64,000 nt of DNA from Pseudoxanthomonas kaohsiungensis (GCF_010211765.1 NZ_PDWO01000007.1:120615-184614); one strand, 5' to 3'; counted from the first letter of the stretch, positions 15,556 to 24,560 are shown. Numbers and translations: made by a program. The notes: a model not told the origin generated them from the letters alone.

Positions 15556-16621
15556 CAGATCCATGCTTCACGAGCGCTACGTGCGCTGGATGCTCGCGCC
15601 GGATGTGCGTGCCCAGATCTACACCACTCTAGCCATGCTGCTTGAGAACAAGGTTCAGCTGATCAATGCGCTGGACAAGCTCTATGAGGTGTACAGCAAT
15701 GGCGGAAAGCAGCGAAGCGCGGCGAGCATATTCCTCGCCGAGGCGCGAACTGTCATCCGCGAGGGCCAGCCGCTGAGCAAGGCGTTCGCCCGGTACATCT
15801 CAGCGGAAGAGGCGTCGATCATCCAGGCTGGTGAGCGCTCAGGGAGACTGCGCGAGGCGTTCCGCGATGCGATCGACAACATCAAGCGGAAGACGGCGAT
15901 CCGCAATGCCGTCCTCAGCGGCGCAGCTTACCCGGTCGTCTTGACGGGGCTGCTGATCACGATGCTCTACATCGTGGCCACGCGTCTCATGCCTACCCTG
16001 GCGAGGGCGATCGACCTGGAGACGCTTAGCGGTCCTGCCTATTGGCTACACGTCATGTCGAGCCTGCTTATGGGCTACGGCCTGTACGCAGCAATAGCCA
16101 TCGTTGTGGCTGGTGGATGGGTCGCCTGGTCAATGCCGAACCTGACGGGCAAGACCCGGGTCCGCCTCGATCGCTTTCCACCGTGGTCGGTGTATCGCGC
16201 AAGCAATGGCTCCTCTTTCCTCCTGAACGTCGCGGTGATGGTGCAGAGCGGAATCAAGCTCCTGGATGCGCTCAACCAGCTCTATCAGACGGCCAACCCC
16301 TACATGCAGGAGCGCATCGGCGCCGTCATCCAAGGTATTCAGCGTGGCCGCAACCTGGGGGAGGCTCTGGACGACTGCGAGATGGAGTTTCCGGATCGAA
16401 AGGCGGTCCGCCTTCTTCTGCTGTTAGCTGGCAACTCAGGCTTTGAGGAAAGCCTGCAGAACTTCTCCATCGAGTGGGCGGACGAAACCGTCGCACGCGT
16501 GCAGGCCATGATGCGCCTGTTCTTCATAGTCGCCCTCATGGCCGTCGGCGGTACGGCCGTGATGATTGTTTCATCTACCGCCGAGATTCAGAGCGCAATC
16601 GAACAATCCACCCAACGCTGA
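15548..16621 (+). CDS. pilR: PilR pilus platform membrane protein (GspF/PilC family)
   Basis: 357 residues from the ATG at 15548, which overlaps the pilQ stop. Two GspF-type helical bundles (around GERSGRLREAFRDA and, in the second copy, LLAGNSGFEESLQNFSIEWADE) with three predicted membrane segments: near 137-160, 178-200 and at the C-terminus (LFFIVALMAVGGTAVMIV). It is the inner-membrane platform that the PilQ ATPase acts on. Confidence 0.9.
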   Translation: MIDRSMLHERYVRWMLAPDVRAQIYTTLAMLLENKVQLINALDKLYEVYSNGGKQRSAASIFLAEARTVIREGQPLSKAFARYISAEEASIIQAGERSGRLREAFRDAIDNIKRKTAIRNAVLSGAAYPVVLTGLLITMLYIVATRLMPTLARAIDLETLSGPAYWLHVMSSLLMGYGLYAAIAIVVAGGWVAWSMPNLTGKTRVRLDRFPPWSVYRASNGSSFLLNVAVMVQSGIKLLDALNQLYQTANPYMQERIGAVIQGIQRGRNLGEALDDCEMEFPDRKAVRLLLLLAGNSGFEESLQNFSIEWADETVARVQAMMRLFFIVALMAVGGTAVMIVSSTAEIQSAIEQSTQR

Positions 16622-16639
16622 GAAACAGGAGCTACACGC

Positions 16640-17176
16640 ATGTCCAGGAATCGCAACTACTCGTTCGCTCGCAAGCAGGCCGGTCTGACGCTGATCGAGC
16701 TTTCCATCGGTATCGTCATCGGTCTGGTCATCCTGGCCGTTGCGGTCGGCGCCATCTCGTCGACCATGAGCAAGAGCGACATCAACTCCGACGCGCAGGG
16801 ACTCAGTGGCATCATCGCTGGAACCAAGACCTTGCGCACGAATGGCAGCTATGGTGCGACCGGTACGAACCTGGTTCCTTCGTTGATCGCGCTCAAGGCC
16901 GTACCCTCGTCGGTGACGGTTTCCGGAACCACCCTGCAGAACCAGTGGGGTGGCAGCCTCACGGTCGTGAGCACCGGCAACGGGTACACGGTTACCACCT
17001 CGGCCATCCCGCAGGATGCCTGCATCGAGCATGCGATCAAGCTGTCGAAGACGATGCTCAGCACCTCGATCAATGCCGGAGCCGACATCGGCGGCGCGGT
17101 GACTGCTGCCCAGGCGACCACGGGGTGCAACGCCTCTGGGAACGCCAACAGCATCGCGTTCTCGGCTTCGACCTGA
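16640..17176 (+). CDS. pilS: PilS major prepilin of a type IVb pilus
   Basis: 178-residue prepilin. Leader MSRNRNYSFARKQAG precedes the cleavage site G/LTLIELSIGIVIG; the mature protein starts with Leu rather than Phe, as in type IVb pilins, and keeps Glu5. Two C-terminal cysteines (QDACIEHA and TGCNASG) can form the disulfide-bounded D region. No prepilin peptidase gene was seen in the window, so processing would need an enzyme encoded elsewhere. Confidence 0.93.
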   Translation: MSRNRNYSFARKQAGLTLIELSIGIVIGLVILAVAVGAISSTMSKSDINSDAQGLSGIIAGTKTLRTNGSYGATGTNLVPSLIALKAVPSSVTVSGTTLQNQWGGSLTVVSTGNGYTVTTSAIPQDACIEHAIKLSKTMLSTSINAGADIGGAVTAAQATTGCNASGNANSIAFSAST

Positions 17177-17189
17177 CGCAGCGCTTACG

Positions 17190-18170
17190 ATGATTGCACC
17201 TGAGCTCGCAGAGCTGGCGTTCGTCGATCTGTACCTGGGCGCCCGGTACGCGGACTACAGTCCGCTTGCCGGTGCGTTTGCGCCGCGCATGGACCTGCCT
17301 GAAGGCCTTCGGGAGGCCGCGGAGAGGCTGCGTGCGGCGTGCCAGGAGGCGCATGAGCACGCCGGCGACAGTCGATTCACGATTGAGTTGGCCGGGCCAG
17401 GCACCCTCTGTCGCGTACAGGTCATGCACGACCTGCGCGCTGAGCCGGTGTTCGTTCTGCGAAGGATCGCATCGGAGATTCGACCCTTCGACAGACTAGG
17501 CCTACCGTCGTACGTGATCCAGTTTCTGATGCAGTCATCGACGCGTGGCCTGATCATCTTCGTGGGCGAGCAGGGCACGGGCAAAACGACTTCGGCTGCG
17601 TCATTGCTCTCGGCCCGCCTACACGCGCTGGGCGGGCGAGCTTTGGCAGTGGAGGATCCGCCCGAGACGATGCTTGATGGTCTACACGGGCCGGGACGGT
17701 GCCTGCAGGTTCCCGTGAGCAAGCGGCATGGAAGCTATTCCGAGCAGATCCACAACGGCATGCGCTCGGGCGTGAGCACCTTGCTGATCGGCGAAGTGAG
17801 AAGCGCGGAGACTGCGCGGGAGGCTGTGACGCAGAGCATCAACGGCATGACGGTGATTACCACCATCCATGGGACGGACCCTAGTGATGGGCTGCGCCGT
17901 CTTGTGACCTGGGCGGAGGCCACCCAGGATGGATTGAGCAATGCTGCCGACCTCCTTGCGTCCGGCCTGGCCGGGGTTGTTCACCAGCGCATCGAGCGCA
18001 TCGGTCAGCCAGACGGGCCGCAGAAGGCCAAGGCGATGTTCAAGTCGCTGCTCGTCCCGCCTCCGGACGATCAGGCGGGGGCGGGTATACGCAGCAAGGT
18101 GCGAAATGGCGACATGGACGGCTTGAAAGAAGACATCGAGCAGCAGGTCAGGAGACAGCAGTGGAAATGA
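17190..18170 (+). CDS. PilT-like retraction-type ATPase of the pilus operon
   Basis: 326-residue ATPase of the GspE/PilT family, the third in this array. Walker A GEQGTGKT at residues 126-133, Asp box VEDPPETML, Walker B STLLIGEVRSAET and His box TVITTIHGTD are all present. It lacks the tetracysteine motif of PilQ, as retraction or accessory ATPases do. It occupies the place between the major pilin and pilV where IncI1 plasmids carry pilT (a transglycosylase) and pilU (the prepilin peptidase), so the symbol pilT would mislead. BfpF of EPEC bundle-forming pili is the nearest functional parallel. Overlaps pilV by 10 bases. Confidence 0.82.
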   Translation: MIAPELAELAFVDLYLGARYADYSPLAGAFAPRMDLPEGLREAAERLRAACQEAHEHAGDSRFTIELAGPGTLCRVQVMHDLRAEPVFVLRRIASEIRPFDRLGLPSYVIQFLMQSSTRGLIIFVGEQGTGKTTSAASLLSARLHALGGRALAVEDPPETMLDGLHGPGRCLQVPVSKRHGSYSEQIHNGMRSGVSTLLIGEVRSAETAREAVTQSINGMTVITTIHGTDPSDGLRRLVTWAEATQDGLSNAADLLASGLAGVVHQRIERIGQPDGPQKAKAMFKSLLVPPPDDQAGAGIRSKVRNGDMDGLKEDIEQQVRRQQWK

Positions 18171-19750
18171 ATCGCAATCGTCAGAGGGGCTTCACCCTGA
18201 TCGAGCTCCTTGTTGCGCTGATCATCGCGATCGGCGTCGTATCACTGGCAGCCGGGATGCTGGAGCGGGACGCACGTCGCAGCCGAAACGACAACACAGG
18301 GGAATGGCTTCGTATTGTTGCCAGCGCGGCCAGGGCCTATCGCAACGCGAACAAGGATGCCTTGATCGCCGGTGCAGGCAACTGGGCACCGGTTACGGTC
18401 ACCGCAGCGCAGGTGGCGGCGTATCTTCCCAATGGCGTCAGTACGACCAACGCCTACGGGCAGACTTTCCAGGTGCGGTTCGTTGAGCCGACGACGGGAC
18501 AGCTGGACGGTATGCTGATCACTACCGGTGGCGACAATCTCGACGGTCTGGACCTCGTGCACATCGCCAATGCTGCGAAGGGAGGGGCCGGCTATGTTGA
18601 CCCGGCCGACACCTCGCACGCTCGCGGTCCTGGTGGAAACTGGCGACGCGGATTGCCCGAGTTCGGCGGAACGCCGGGCCCGGGCAAGCTCGCATATGCG
18701 TTGTTCTATGACGACGTGGCGGCAGTGAACGGCGGTGCGTCGGGTGACTTCCTCTCGCGAGTCGACGTGGCAGGGAAGCCGGAGCTAAACCGCATGAGCA
18801 CGGCCATCGACATGGCCAATAACGACATCAATAACGTTAAGTGGGTGCGTGCGACGAAAGGCCTATTTGGCTCAATTTACATTGGCGCCAACACCTACGG
18901 TGACCCATACCCGTACGAAACTCTCGGTCTGCCGACCGGCGCCAATTTCCGCTTCAACATTGGCGGCGTCGAGCAGCTGTCGATCATGAACGATGGATCG
19001 ATCAACGCGCGATCGCGAGTGACGGCGCCCAACATGACGGCGACTGGCACGGTCTCAGCAAACACGTTCAGCGGCAACAACTTCAATGGCACCTACGTCA
19101 ACGTGTGGGACGTCCGCACCGGTGGAGGCGTTTACTCCGATCAGCTGATCACATCGCCCCGCTTCGACGGCAATGAATACTACGCGAACGGCTGGTTCCG
19201 CAGCCGCGGGAGTGCAGGCTGGTACAGCGAAACCTATGGTGGCGGCTGGCACATGACCGATTCCACGTGGATTCGCGCCTATGGCGGCAAGAACATCCAC
19301 ACGCCTGGTGAAATCAGGGCCGGAACCAGGCTGAGTTCGGCGGGGGAGATCACTGCAGCCGGCAATGTCGAAGGAACATACCTGAAGCCCAACGGGAGAC
19401 CGAGCGTAGGCGGCGGCTGCGCCGAGAACGGCTTGATCGCCGCCACCTCCAGCGGCGAACCGCTCAACTGCGTGAGTGGCGTGTGGACACGCGCGGGCGG
19501 CCTCAGCTCCGCTGTGACGGTAACGAGTGCGAGTCGATCCCAAGGCAACTACTGGGTATATGCAACATGCCCGGCAGGCTACATGGTCAGCGGCGGAGGA
19601 CATGTCACTGCGTACATGCAGAAGGCCTCCTCGCCGGAAGGTCCCCAGGAATCGCGCCCATTCCCTGAGTACAACGCGTGGGGCGTGCGGTCTGGTGGCG
19701 GTGCAAACACCGAAACGGGCGTGAACGCTTACGCCATCTGCGTGAGGTAG
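18161..19750 (+). CDS. pilV: PilV-like minor pilin / pilus-tip adhesin
   Basis: 529 residues. N-terminal prepilin-like segment RGFTLIELLVALIIAIGVVSLAAGML, then the conserved PilV body (LRIVASAARAYRNANKDAL and VTVTAAQVAAYLPNGV, found in shufflon-protein N-terminal domains). Residues 220-400 look like tail-fibre or beta-prism repeats rich in Gly/Asn (ANNDINNVKWVRATKG, NTFSGNNFNGTYVNVWDVRTGGG). The end has GGGCAENGLIAATSSGEPLNCVSG, as in PilV tips. In R64 the C-terminus is switched by a shufflon; no inverted 19-bp repeats or alternative segments follow here, so this appears to be a fixed tip. Confidence 0.82.
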   Translation: MEMNRNRQRGFTLIELLVALIIAIGVVSLAAGMLERDARRSRNDNTGEWLRIVASAARAYRNANKDALIAGAGNWAPVTVTAAQVAAYLPNGVSTTNAYGQTFQVRFVEPTTGQLDGMLITTGGDNLDGLDLVHIANAAKGGAGYVDPADTSHARGPGGNWRRGLPEFGGTPGPGKLAYALFYDDVAAVNGGASGDFLSRVDVAGKPELNRMSTAIDMANNDINNVKWVRATKGLFGSIYIGANTYGDPYPYETLGLPTGANFRFNIGGVEQLSIMNDGSINARSRVTAPNMTATGTVSANTFSGNNFNGTYVNVWDVRTGGGVYSDQLITSPRFDGNEYYANGWFRSRGSAGWYSETYGGGWHMTDSTWIRAYGGKNIHTPGEIRAGTRLSSAGEITAAGNVEGTYLKPNGRPSVGGGCAENGLIAATSSGEPLNCVSGVWTRAGGLSSAVTVTSASRSQGNYWVYATCPAGYMVSGGGHVTAYMQKASSPEGPQESRPFPEYNAWGVRSGGGANTETGVNAYAICVR

Positions 19751-19759
19751 GAGACCCCA

Positions 19760-20203
19760 ATGTACGGAATGGCTTTGACGATGTTCTTCCTGATCTCCTT
19801 GGTTGGCATGTCGATGTCAATGACGATGGATGCGGCCGAATCGAAGTACGAGCACAGCGTGCAGAGCCTCGCGGAGAATGTGACCGTCTACATGGCCTAT
19901 GCAAAGCAGTACCGAGATGCGAATCCGGGGTTCACCGGTGCTGTCTCGGATGCTTCGTTGGGCCTGCCACAGTGGTATGGCAAGCAGGAAAGCATGCAGC
20001 TGTTTGTCTCTGGGGGTCGTGCATTCATCTACCTGCCGAGCCTTCCGGATGCACTGGCGTTCGATGCCGGCTTCTACATTCGTGAGCGCACCCAGCTTGC
20101 CAGCTTCGGCAAGAAGGCCGGCGGGCAGATAATCTCTGCCGACGGCGTCGTCGTGTCCGTGCCGTCCCAGATTCCCAACGGTGCGTTCGTCTTCGTGAAC
20201 TGA
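19760..20203 (+). CDS. pilM: PilM-like pilus protein
   Basis: 147 residues, the usual thin-pilus PilM length (about 145). One N-terminal membrane helix (MALTMFFLISLVGMSMSMTM), then a small periplasmic domain (VYMAYAKQYRDANPGFTGAVSD; final ADGVVVSVPSQIPNGAFV). It has the PilM pattern of IncI1 plasmids, although there pilM precedes pilN; here it is last in the pil array. Function in R64 is required for thin pili but mechanistically unclear. Confidence 0.75.
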   Translation: MYGMALTMFFLISLVGMSMSMTMDAAESKYEHSVQSLAENVTVYMAYAKQYRDANPGFTGAVSDASLGLPQWYGKQESMQLFVSGGRAFIYLPSLPDALAFDAGFYIRERTQLASFGKKAGGQIISADGVVVSVPSQIPNGAFVFVN

Positions 20204-20255
20204 TCTGCACCACGCGCGGTGCGTCTGAGCGTCATCGAGTGCTATAGGAGGCGTT

Positions 20256-20846
20256 GTGGATCAGAGGGAGCTGAAGCAGGTGCTGGACGCCCTGGCACGG
20301 CAGCGGCGCTATATCATCTCGGTGGACGAGCTGCACGATGTCTTCGGTGAGTCGCGAGCGCAGCTGCGTGTCGGGTTGCATCGGCAAACCATGGCGGGTG
20401 CGATCACGCGATTGTTCCCAGGGATCTACGCGAACCCTCAGGCAGTGGTGAAGCGACTCATCAGCCGTGGGGACGTGGTTCCGTACCTTAGACAGGCTGC
20501 GGAGCTGTACGTCAGCCTGGAGAGTGCGCTTCATGTTCACCGTCCAGCGTCTGCGGCCAAGCCCAGAGCGCTGACGGTCATGACCACCGGTCGATCTCTG
20601 CTATGCGACCTGGAAGGCTTGGGCGCGGTGGAGTTCGTCCACACCAAGCGCATTCCGGATCGATGGGCCGACCAACTCGCAGAGTCCAGGTATGAAGGGC
20701 TGGCGCTGGCCAGCTATCAGCTTGCTATCGACGACATGCTGAGAACCGGGCGGCCACTTGAAACGTGTGATTACCGGCGTCGACGCCATATCGGCGTACC
20801 CGTAGGTCGCGCTCCGGCGCCCTGGGCTGGGCGCAAGGAAGCGTAA
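20256..20846 (+). CDS. AbiEi-like winged-helix regulator without adjacent toxin
   Basis: 196 residues from GTG 20256, with a strong ribosome site (TAGGAGGCG). The N-terminal winged helix (YIISVDELHDVFGESRAQLRVGLHRQTMAG, then ITRLFPGIYANP) and the following domain are those of AbiEi-type antitoxins/regulators (type IV toxin-antitoxin). No AbiEii nucleotidyltransferase lies next to it; the nearest NTase-fold gene is 16 kb away at 36649. It follows the pil array by 52 bases and may be a regulator of it. Confidence 0.7.
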   Translation: MDQRELKQVLDALARQRRYIISVDELHDVFGESRAQLRVGLHRQTMAGAITRLFPGIYANPQAVVKRLISRGDVVPYLRQAAELYVSLESALHVHRPASAAKPRALTVMTTGRSLLCDLEGLGAVEFVHTKRIPDRWADQLAESRYEGLALASYQLAIDDMLRTGRPLETCDYRRRRHIGVPVGRAPAPWAGRKEA

Positions 20847-20858
20847 CGGCGGCCTTAG

Positions 20859-21356
20859 TCAGGCCGCGGCCTTCTGGACTAGCACGAGGTAATGGCCGGT
20901 GGCGCAGCTCCGCAGTTGAAACGAGCGGCGCACAGGCTCTTGGCCTGCGCGAACGCGAGGCGGACTGGCCAGCCAGCCCTCATTGTCATCAGGCTGCCGA
21001 GGAGCGTCCAGGGGCAGGTGCATGGTGCGACCTGCTACCAGGTTCACCAGATAGGGCCGGTGGGCGGCCAGGAAGCCTTTCAAGCGGCTCTCCTGGTGCG
21101 CTCGGTGGGCGTCGTTCACGACCCGGGTAAGAATCTCTTCACGTAGCTCCAGATAGCGTCCCTGGAGGAGGGTGGTTGCCTCCTGCCGCTGCTGCAGGGC
21201 CTGCTCGCGAAGCTCGCTAAGGGCGCGCAGCAGCTGATCTCCGGGAGCTTCGCTCGCCAGTAGGGCCGGAAATAGGATTGAGAGGTCGCGTGCGACGGTA
21301 CCGGCCGCCGCGGTGGCTACGGTGTCGCGGGTTACGGGGTAGACGGGCGTGGTCAT
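20859..21356 (-). CDS. Hypothetical protein, 165 aa
   Basis: I do not recognise it. I start it at the ATG 21356 (MTTPVYPVTRD); an in-frame start at 21434 would add 26 basic residues of low quality. The middle is helical and probably coiled coil (LRALSELREQALQQRQEATTLLQGRYLELREEILTRV). It is convergent with the AbiEi-like gene and divergent from the next gene. Confidence 0.5.
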   Translation of the reverse strand: MTTPVYPVTRDTVATAAAGTVARDLSILFPALLASEAPGDQLLRALSELREQALQQRQEATTLLQGRYLELREEILTRVVNDAHRAHQESRLKGFLAAHRPYLVNLVAGRTMHLPLDAPRQPDDNEGWLASPPRVRAGQEPVRRSFQLRSCATGHYLVLVQKAAA

Positions 21357-21523
21357 AAGCCAGGTATATCGGCGCGCTGGGCGCGCTGCTTGAGTCCGCG
21401 CCCAGCGAAAGATCGTGGTGAGAGGGGGGCGCACCGCTTTGACCCAAGCTGAAGTTGAGGCCGGTCAGTTGACGGTAACGGCACGCATATCGTACCTTGA
21501 ATGTCAAGCCAGAGCGAGACGTC

Positions 21524-21940
21524 ATGCCCTACTACGAATTCCAGAACGGCCAGCTGCAGGAGCGCATGCAGGGGCAGCTGACCGGCCTAAGGGCTCGCCG
21601 AGACGCTGACGATGCCGATCGCAATGCGGCGGCGTGGCAGCAGCATGCGAAGAAGCTGGAGGCCCGGCTGCAGGTAGTTGGCCGGCAGCTGCAACTGGAG
21701 CAGTTGGCGACCCAGCAGGCTCAGGACAACGAGCGCGCGATCCGCGCGGTCAGCGACGTCCATCGCGACACGGTCCGTGCGCTGCAGGCCGAGCTTGCCA
21801 GAATCGATCCCACGAACGGCCTGGCCAATGTGGAGAAGGTCCGCGAGGCCTGCAGGAAGGAGATCGACGATCGCCTGGCCAAGGGGGGGCTGGTGATGGA
21901 CCGGCGAGATCCGAACAACGTGCGGATCTACCGCAAGTAG
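21524..21940 (+). CDS. Hypothetical coiled-coil protein, 138 aa
   Basis: I start it at the ATG 21524 (MPYYEFQNGQLQERM) because AGCGAGACG precedes it; a TTG at 21497 would add nine residues. Residues 25-110 are strongly charged and Gln-rich with heptad-like spacing (KKLEARLQVVGRQLQLEQLATQQAQ). No known family. A terminator follows directly at 21972. Confidence 0.55.
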   Translation: MPYYEFQNGQLQERMQGQLTGLRARRDADDADRNAAAWQQHAKKLEARLQVVGRQLQLEQLATQQAQDNERAIRAVSDVHRDTVRALQAELARIDPTNGLANVEKVREACRKEIDDRLAKGGLVMDRRDPNNVRIYRK

Positions 21941-21971
21941 CCTGGTGTTGTAGCGAGAACCGCAGGAAGTA

Positions 21972-22001
21972 AGGCCCCCTTTCGGGGGCCTCTTCATTTT
22001 T
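21972..22001 (+). terminator. Intrinsic terminator after the coiled-coil gene
   Basis: AGGCCCCC (21972-21979), loop TTTC and GGGGGCCT form an 8-bp stem, followed by CTTCATTTTT. It lies between convergent genes, since dotA ends at 22000 on the other strand. Confidence 0.75.
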
Positions 22002-24276
22002 ACGTCGCGTCAGTTCTATCCGTCGACCCACCACCGTAGCTCGTGGGTGCCAAGTCTGCATCCGTCGGTTGATTGCCGCCACCGCCTTTGTCGCCAGTGC
22101 CACCGCCCCCATCATTGGGGCCGGAGCGCTGGCCATCCTTGCCGCCATGGCCACCACCGACCACCGATCGGCTGTGGCTCGCGGCGCCGGCGAAGACGTG
22201 CTGCGACTCCCGGGCTTCATTGTCGGCGATGCCTTCCATGCCCACTGCGCTGCCCATCCAGCGGAAGGTGCGGTCCGGCACGAAATTGATCAGCGAGAAC
22301 ACCGCGTGCAGTACCGTGGTCTGGATGATCGCGTAGATGACCGAGTAGGCCACCAGAGCACCCAAGCCGTTTGCGCTGTCGTGCATCGCACCCTTGACGG
22401 CGAGCATGTACCCGCCGTTGACCAGATGGGAGATTGGCTGAGCCACCCCGATCGACAGGATCAGACCGAACAACATGAGGATCGGGCGCATGATCACCGA
22501 GAGGATGATCATGTAGCCGGGTCCGGCGCGGCCGACGGCATCGTCGCCATCTGGGTGTATGTGTGCAGCGGCAAAGATCGGTGCAGCGACCATCGCTTCA
22601 GCGATGGAAACAACCCACTTGATGACGCCGGCGGTCCAGGCAATGAAGGGAATCAGAGGAATGTAGAACGCCATCATGGCGCCGGATGCAAGCAAAACCA
22701 TGATCATCGCATTGAGCAGGAACGCCAAGCTGCCTAGGGCACCCTTCAGGCTGAAGCCAAGGCCTACGGTCCAGTCGACTGCCTTGGCATCTGCCAAGCC
22801 GCCGGTGATGAACAGGGTGCCCGCCTGCACCCAGGCAACGTTCATGATGATGTCGCCAATCGATTTGACCTGGGAAATGTGCGAGGTATTCGAGCCGGCC
22901 ATGTTTTGTGTGATCAGCTCGATGCCTGCTAGGGCTGGTCGCGAGAGGCACTTGCGCAGGTCCTCCCATCCCGTTGGCATCGGCAGACATGCTTCCGCAT
23001 CCAGCCGTAGCTCGTCCTTGTACGCAGCGCTTGTAGAGTAGGAGCGCGCCCGCAAGAATTCTTCAGTGACCGCCATCGCGTCGGCATAGCCGACGAGCGC
23101 ATCGGCGGCCTCCTTGTTCGAGATGTCCGACGCAGTCGAGGAAGGCAGCGAGTTCAGCGAGAGCTGGACCGCATCATTGAGCGAGATGATGTGGTTGTAG
23201 TACGCGCCCGCGTTGACCCAGCCTCCTTCCTTGGCGAAGTTCACGAAGGCGTCCATGGGCCGGCTGTTGGCATTGTCCACGGCCGACTTGGCGGCCTGGC
23301 GAAGCCGGTTCTCGTAAGCGTAGGCCGCCTGGAGCACGAGTTCCGGCCCGGGCTTGTTGCCATCCACGATTTGCTGCGCAACGGGCGTCATCGCCGCGAT
23401 CGTGGCGCGGACAGCCTCACGGTGGGCCTTGCGAATGTTGCCGGTGTCCAGGTACTTCGCGTTGCCTGCGTCGCTCTCGCTGCTCTCCTCCCAGTTGAGC
23501 GATCCACAGATCTCCGGCTCGATATAGGAGCCGTTGGTCGCTGCCCAGCTGAAGTCAGTGACCGGCACCATTACCGGCTTGTAGCCCATCCCCAATGGGG
23601 CGGCGCCGAGGGACACGACGTCGTCGGTCGGCACCATCGCGCGGGTCAGGTACGTCTTCTCCTGCACCGATACACGGTCGGGTCGACCGCTTTCAGCGTA
23701 ATGCTTGTTCATCGCCAAGCGGCAGACCTCGAACCGCAGGATGTTTGCCACCAGCGGGCGAGCGTTTGGCATGGACGGGTGATTGATCATCCCGGTCTGG
23801 TCCACCCGGTCGAGCATCGCGATCCAGGCCCGGTCGGCCACGCCGACGCCCTGCAGGCCAAGCCACATGATCAGGATCTGGATCAGCGAGAAGCCGCCAG
23901 CCAGGGGCAGCAAGAGAGCACTGCCGGCTACGGTGCGCAGAGGAACCCAGATCGAGTTCATCTTGCGTCCCAAGAACTCGCCGTCATGCGCGGTGTTGAT
24001 CACGCCGGAGATCGTGCTGTAGGCAACGAAGATCATGCCCAGGAATAGCACGGCGGTGTTGAACACCTCGAACCCTGCGCCAATCACCGTGTCGTTGGAA
24101 GCCAGGCTTCCGGCTCCGTTGCCAATGACGAAATCCACCACGTTGCCGAAGACCTCGCGGAGGATCCCTAGCGAAGTGTCGTCGGCTGGCGGGGTGAACG
24201 GGCCGCGGTCCTGCGCGAAGGCCGAACCGCTGAGCATGGTCAGCGCAACACCATTGAGGATCTGCCGGGGGCGCAT
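22000..24276 (-). CDS. dotA: DotA/TraY-like polytopic membrane protein
   Basis: 758 residues from the ATG at 24276, which is followed by a signal sequence (QILNGVALTMLSGSAFA); the longer open frame upstream is shadow and includes the next small gene's region. The order signal peptide, membrane helices, a large periplasmic loop with cysteines (ILRFEVCRLAMN, EPEICGSLNWEE, LDAEACLPMP), then a cluster of helices (near 480-690) is that of DotA/TraY. The C-terminal tail is Gly/Asp-rich and probably disordered. DotA is an essential inner-membrane component of type IVB secretion; in IncI plasmids TraY also affects exclusion specificity. It sits alone on the minus strand, facing the icmW operon. Confidence 0.88.
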   Translation of the reverse strand: MRPRQILNGVALTMLSGSAFAQDRGPFTPPADDTSLGILREVFGNVVDFVIGNGAGSLASNDTVIGAGFEVFNTAVLFLGMIFVAYSTISGVINTAHDGEFLGRKMNSIWVPLRTVAGSALLLPLAGGFSLIQILIMWLGLQGVGVADRAWIAMLDRVDQTGMINHPSMPNARPLVANILRFEVCRLAMNKHYAESGRPDRVSVQEKTYLTRAMVPTDDVVSLGAAPLGMGYKPVMVPVTDFSWAATNGSYIEPEICGSLNWEESSESDAGNAKYLDTGNIRKAHREAVRATIAAMTPVAQQIVDGNKPGPELVLQAAYAYENRLRQAAKSAVDNANSRPMDAFVNFAKEGGWVNAGAYYNHIISLNDAVQLSLNSLPSSTASDISNKEAADALVGYADAMAVTEEFLRARSYSTSAAYKDELRLDAEACLPMPTGWEDLRKCLSRPALAGIELITQNMAGSNTSHISQVKSIGDIIMNVAWVQAGTLFITGGLADAKAVDWTVGLGFSLKGALGSLAFLLNAMIMVLLASGAMMAFYIPLIPFIAWTAGVIKWVVSIAEAMVAAPIFAAAHIHPDGDDAVGRAGPGYMIILSVIMRPILMLFGLILSIGVAQPISHLVNGGYMLAVKGAMHDSANGLGALVAYSVIYAIIQTTVLHAVFSLINFVPDRTFRWMGSAVGMEGIADNEARESQHVFAGAASHSRSVVGGGHGGKDGQRSGPNDGGGGTGDKGGGGNQPTDADLAPTSYGGGSTDRTDAT

Positions 24277-24278
24277 GG

Positions 24279-24560
24279 TTACTTCCTGTCGAAAGTGGGC
24301 GCCCGGCCGAGGGCCGGGAGCGGGGTAGGAGTCGGGGTCTGCTCGACCTCTTCCAGTCGGCTGAGCAGCTTTCCGGTCACGGCCTGCCAGTTCCCTGGAC
24401 GGCCCCGGGGCGGCGCAATGGTCGAGGCCGCCTGCGGCACCCCCGAAGGACGCGAGCCGGTGCCCTCCCCCGGAGCTGCAGGCGGCCGAACCCCGGCTGC
24501 CGCAGTGGTCTGCGGCTCCTCCGGTCTCGTGCGCTGCAGGTCTCGGATGAGCTTGAGCAT
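24279..24560 (-). CDS. Small Pro-rich protein upstream of dotA
   Basis: 93 residues, ending 2 bases before the dotA ATG, so very likely co-transcribed. Basic N-terminus (MLKLIRDLQRTRPEE), then a Pro/Gly/Ala-rich disordered middle and a short helix (QAVTGKLLSRLEEVEQ). IncI plasmids have small traX/traW genes before traY, but I see no convincing homology. Confidence 0.5.
   Translation of the reverse strand: MLKLIRDLQRTRPEEPQTTAAAGVRPPAAPGEGTGSRPSGVPQAASTIAPPRGRPGNWQAVTGKLLSRLEEVEQTPTPTPLPALGRAPTFDRK

Noticed and set aside
18161..20203. Shufflon at the 3' end of pilV
   Set aside because: No inverted 19-bp-type repeats or alternative C-terminal segments were found after the gene, and pilM follows at once.
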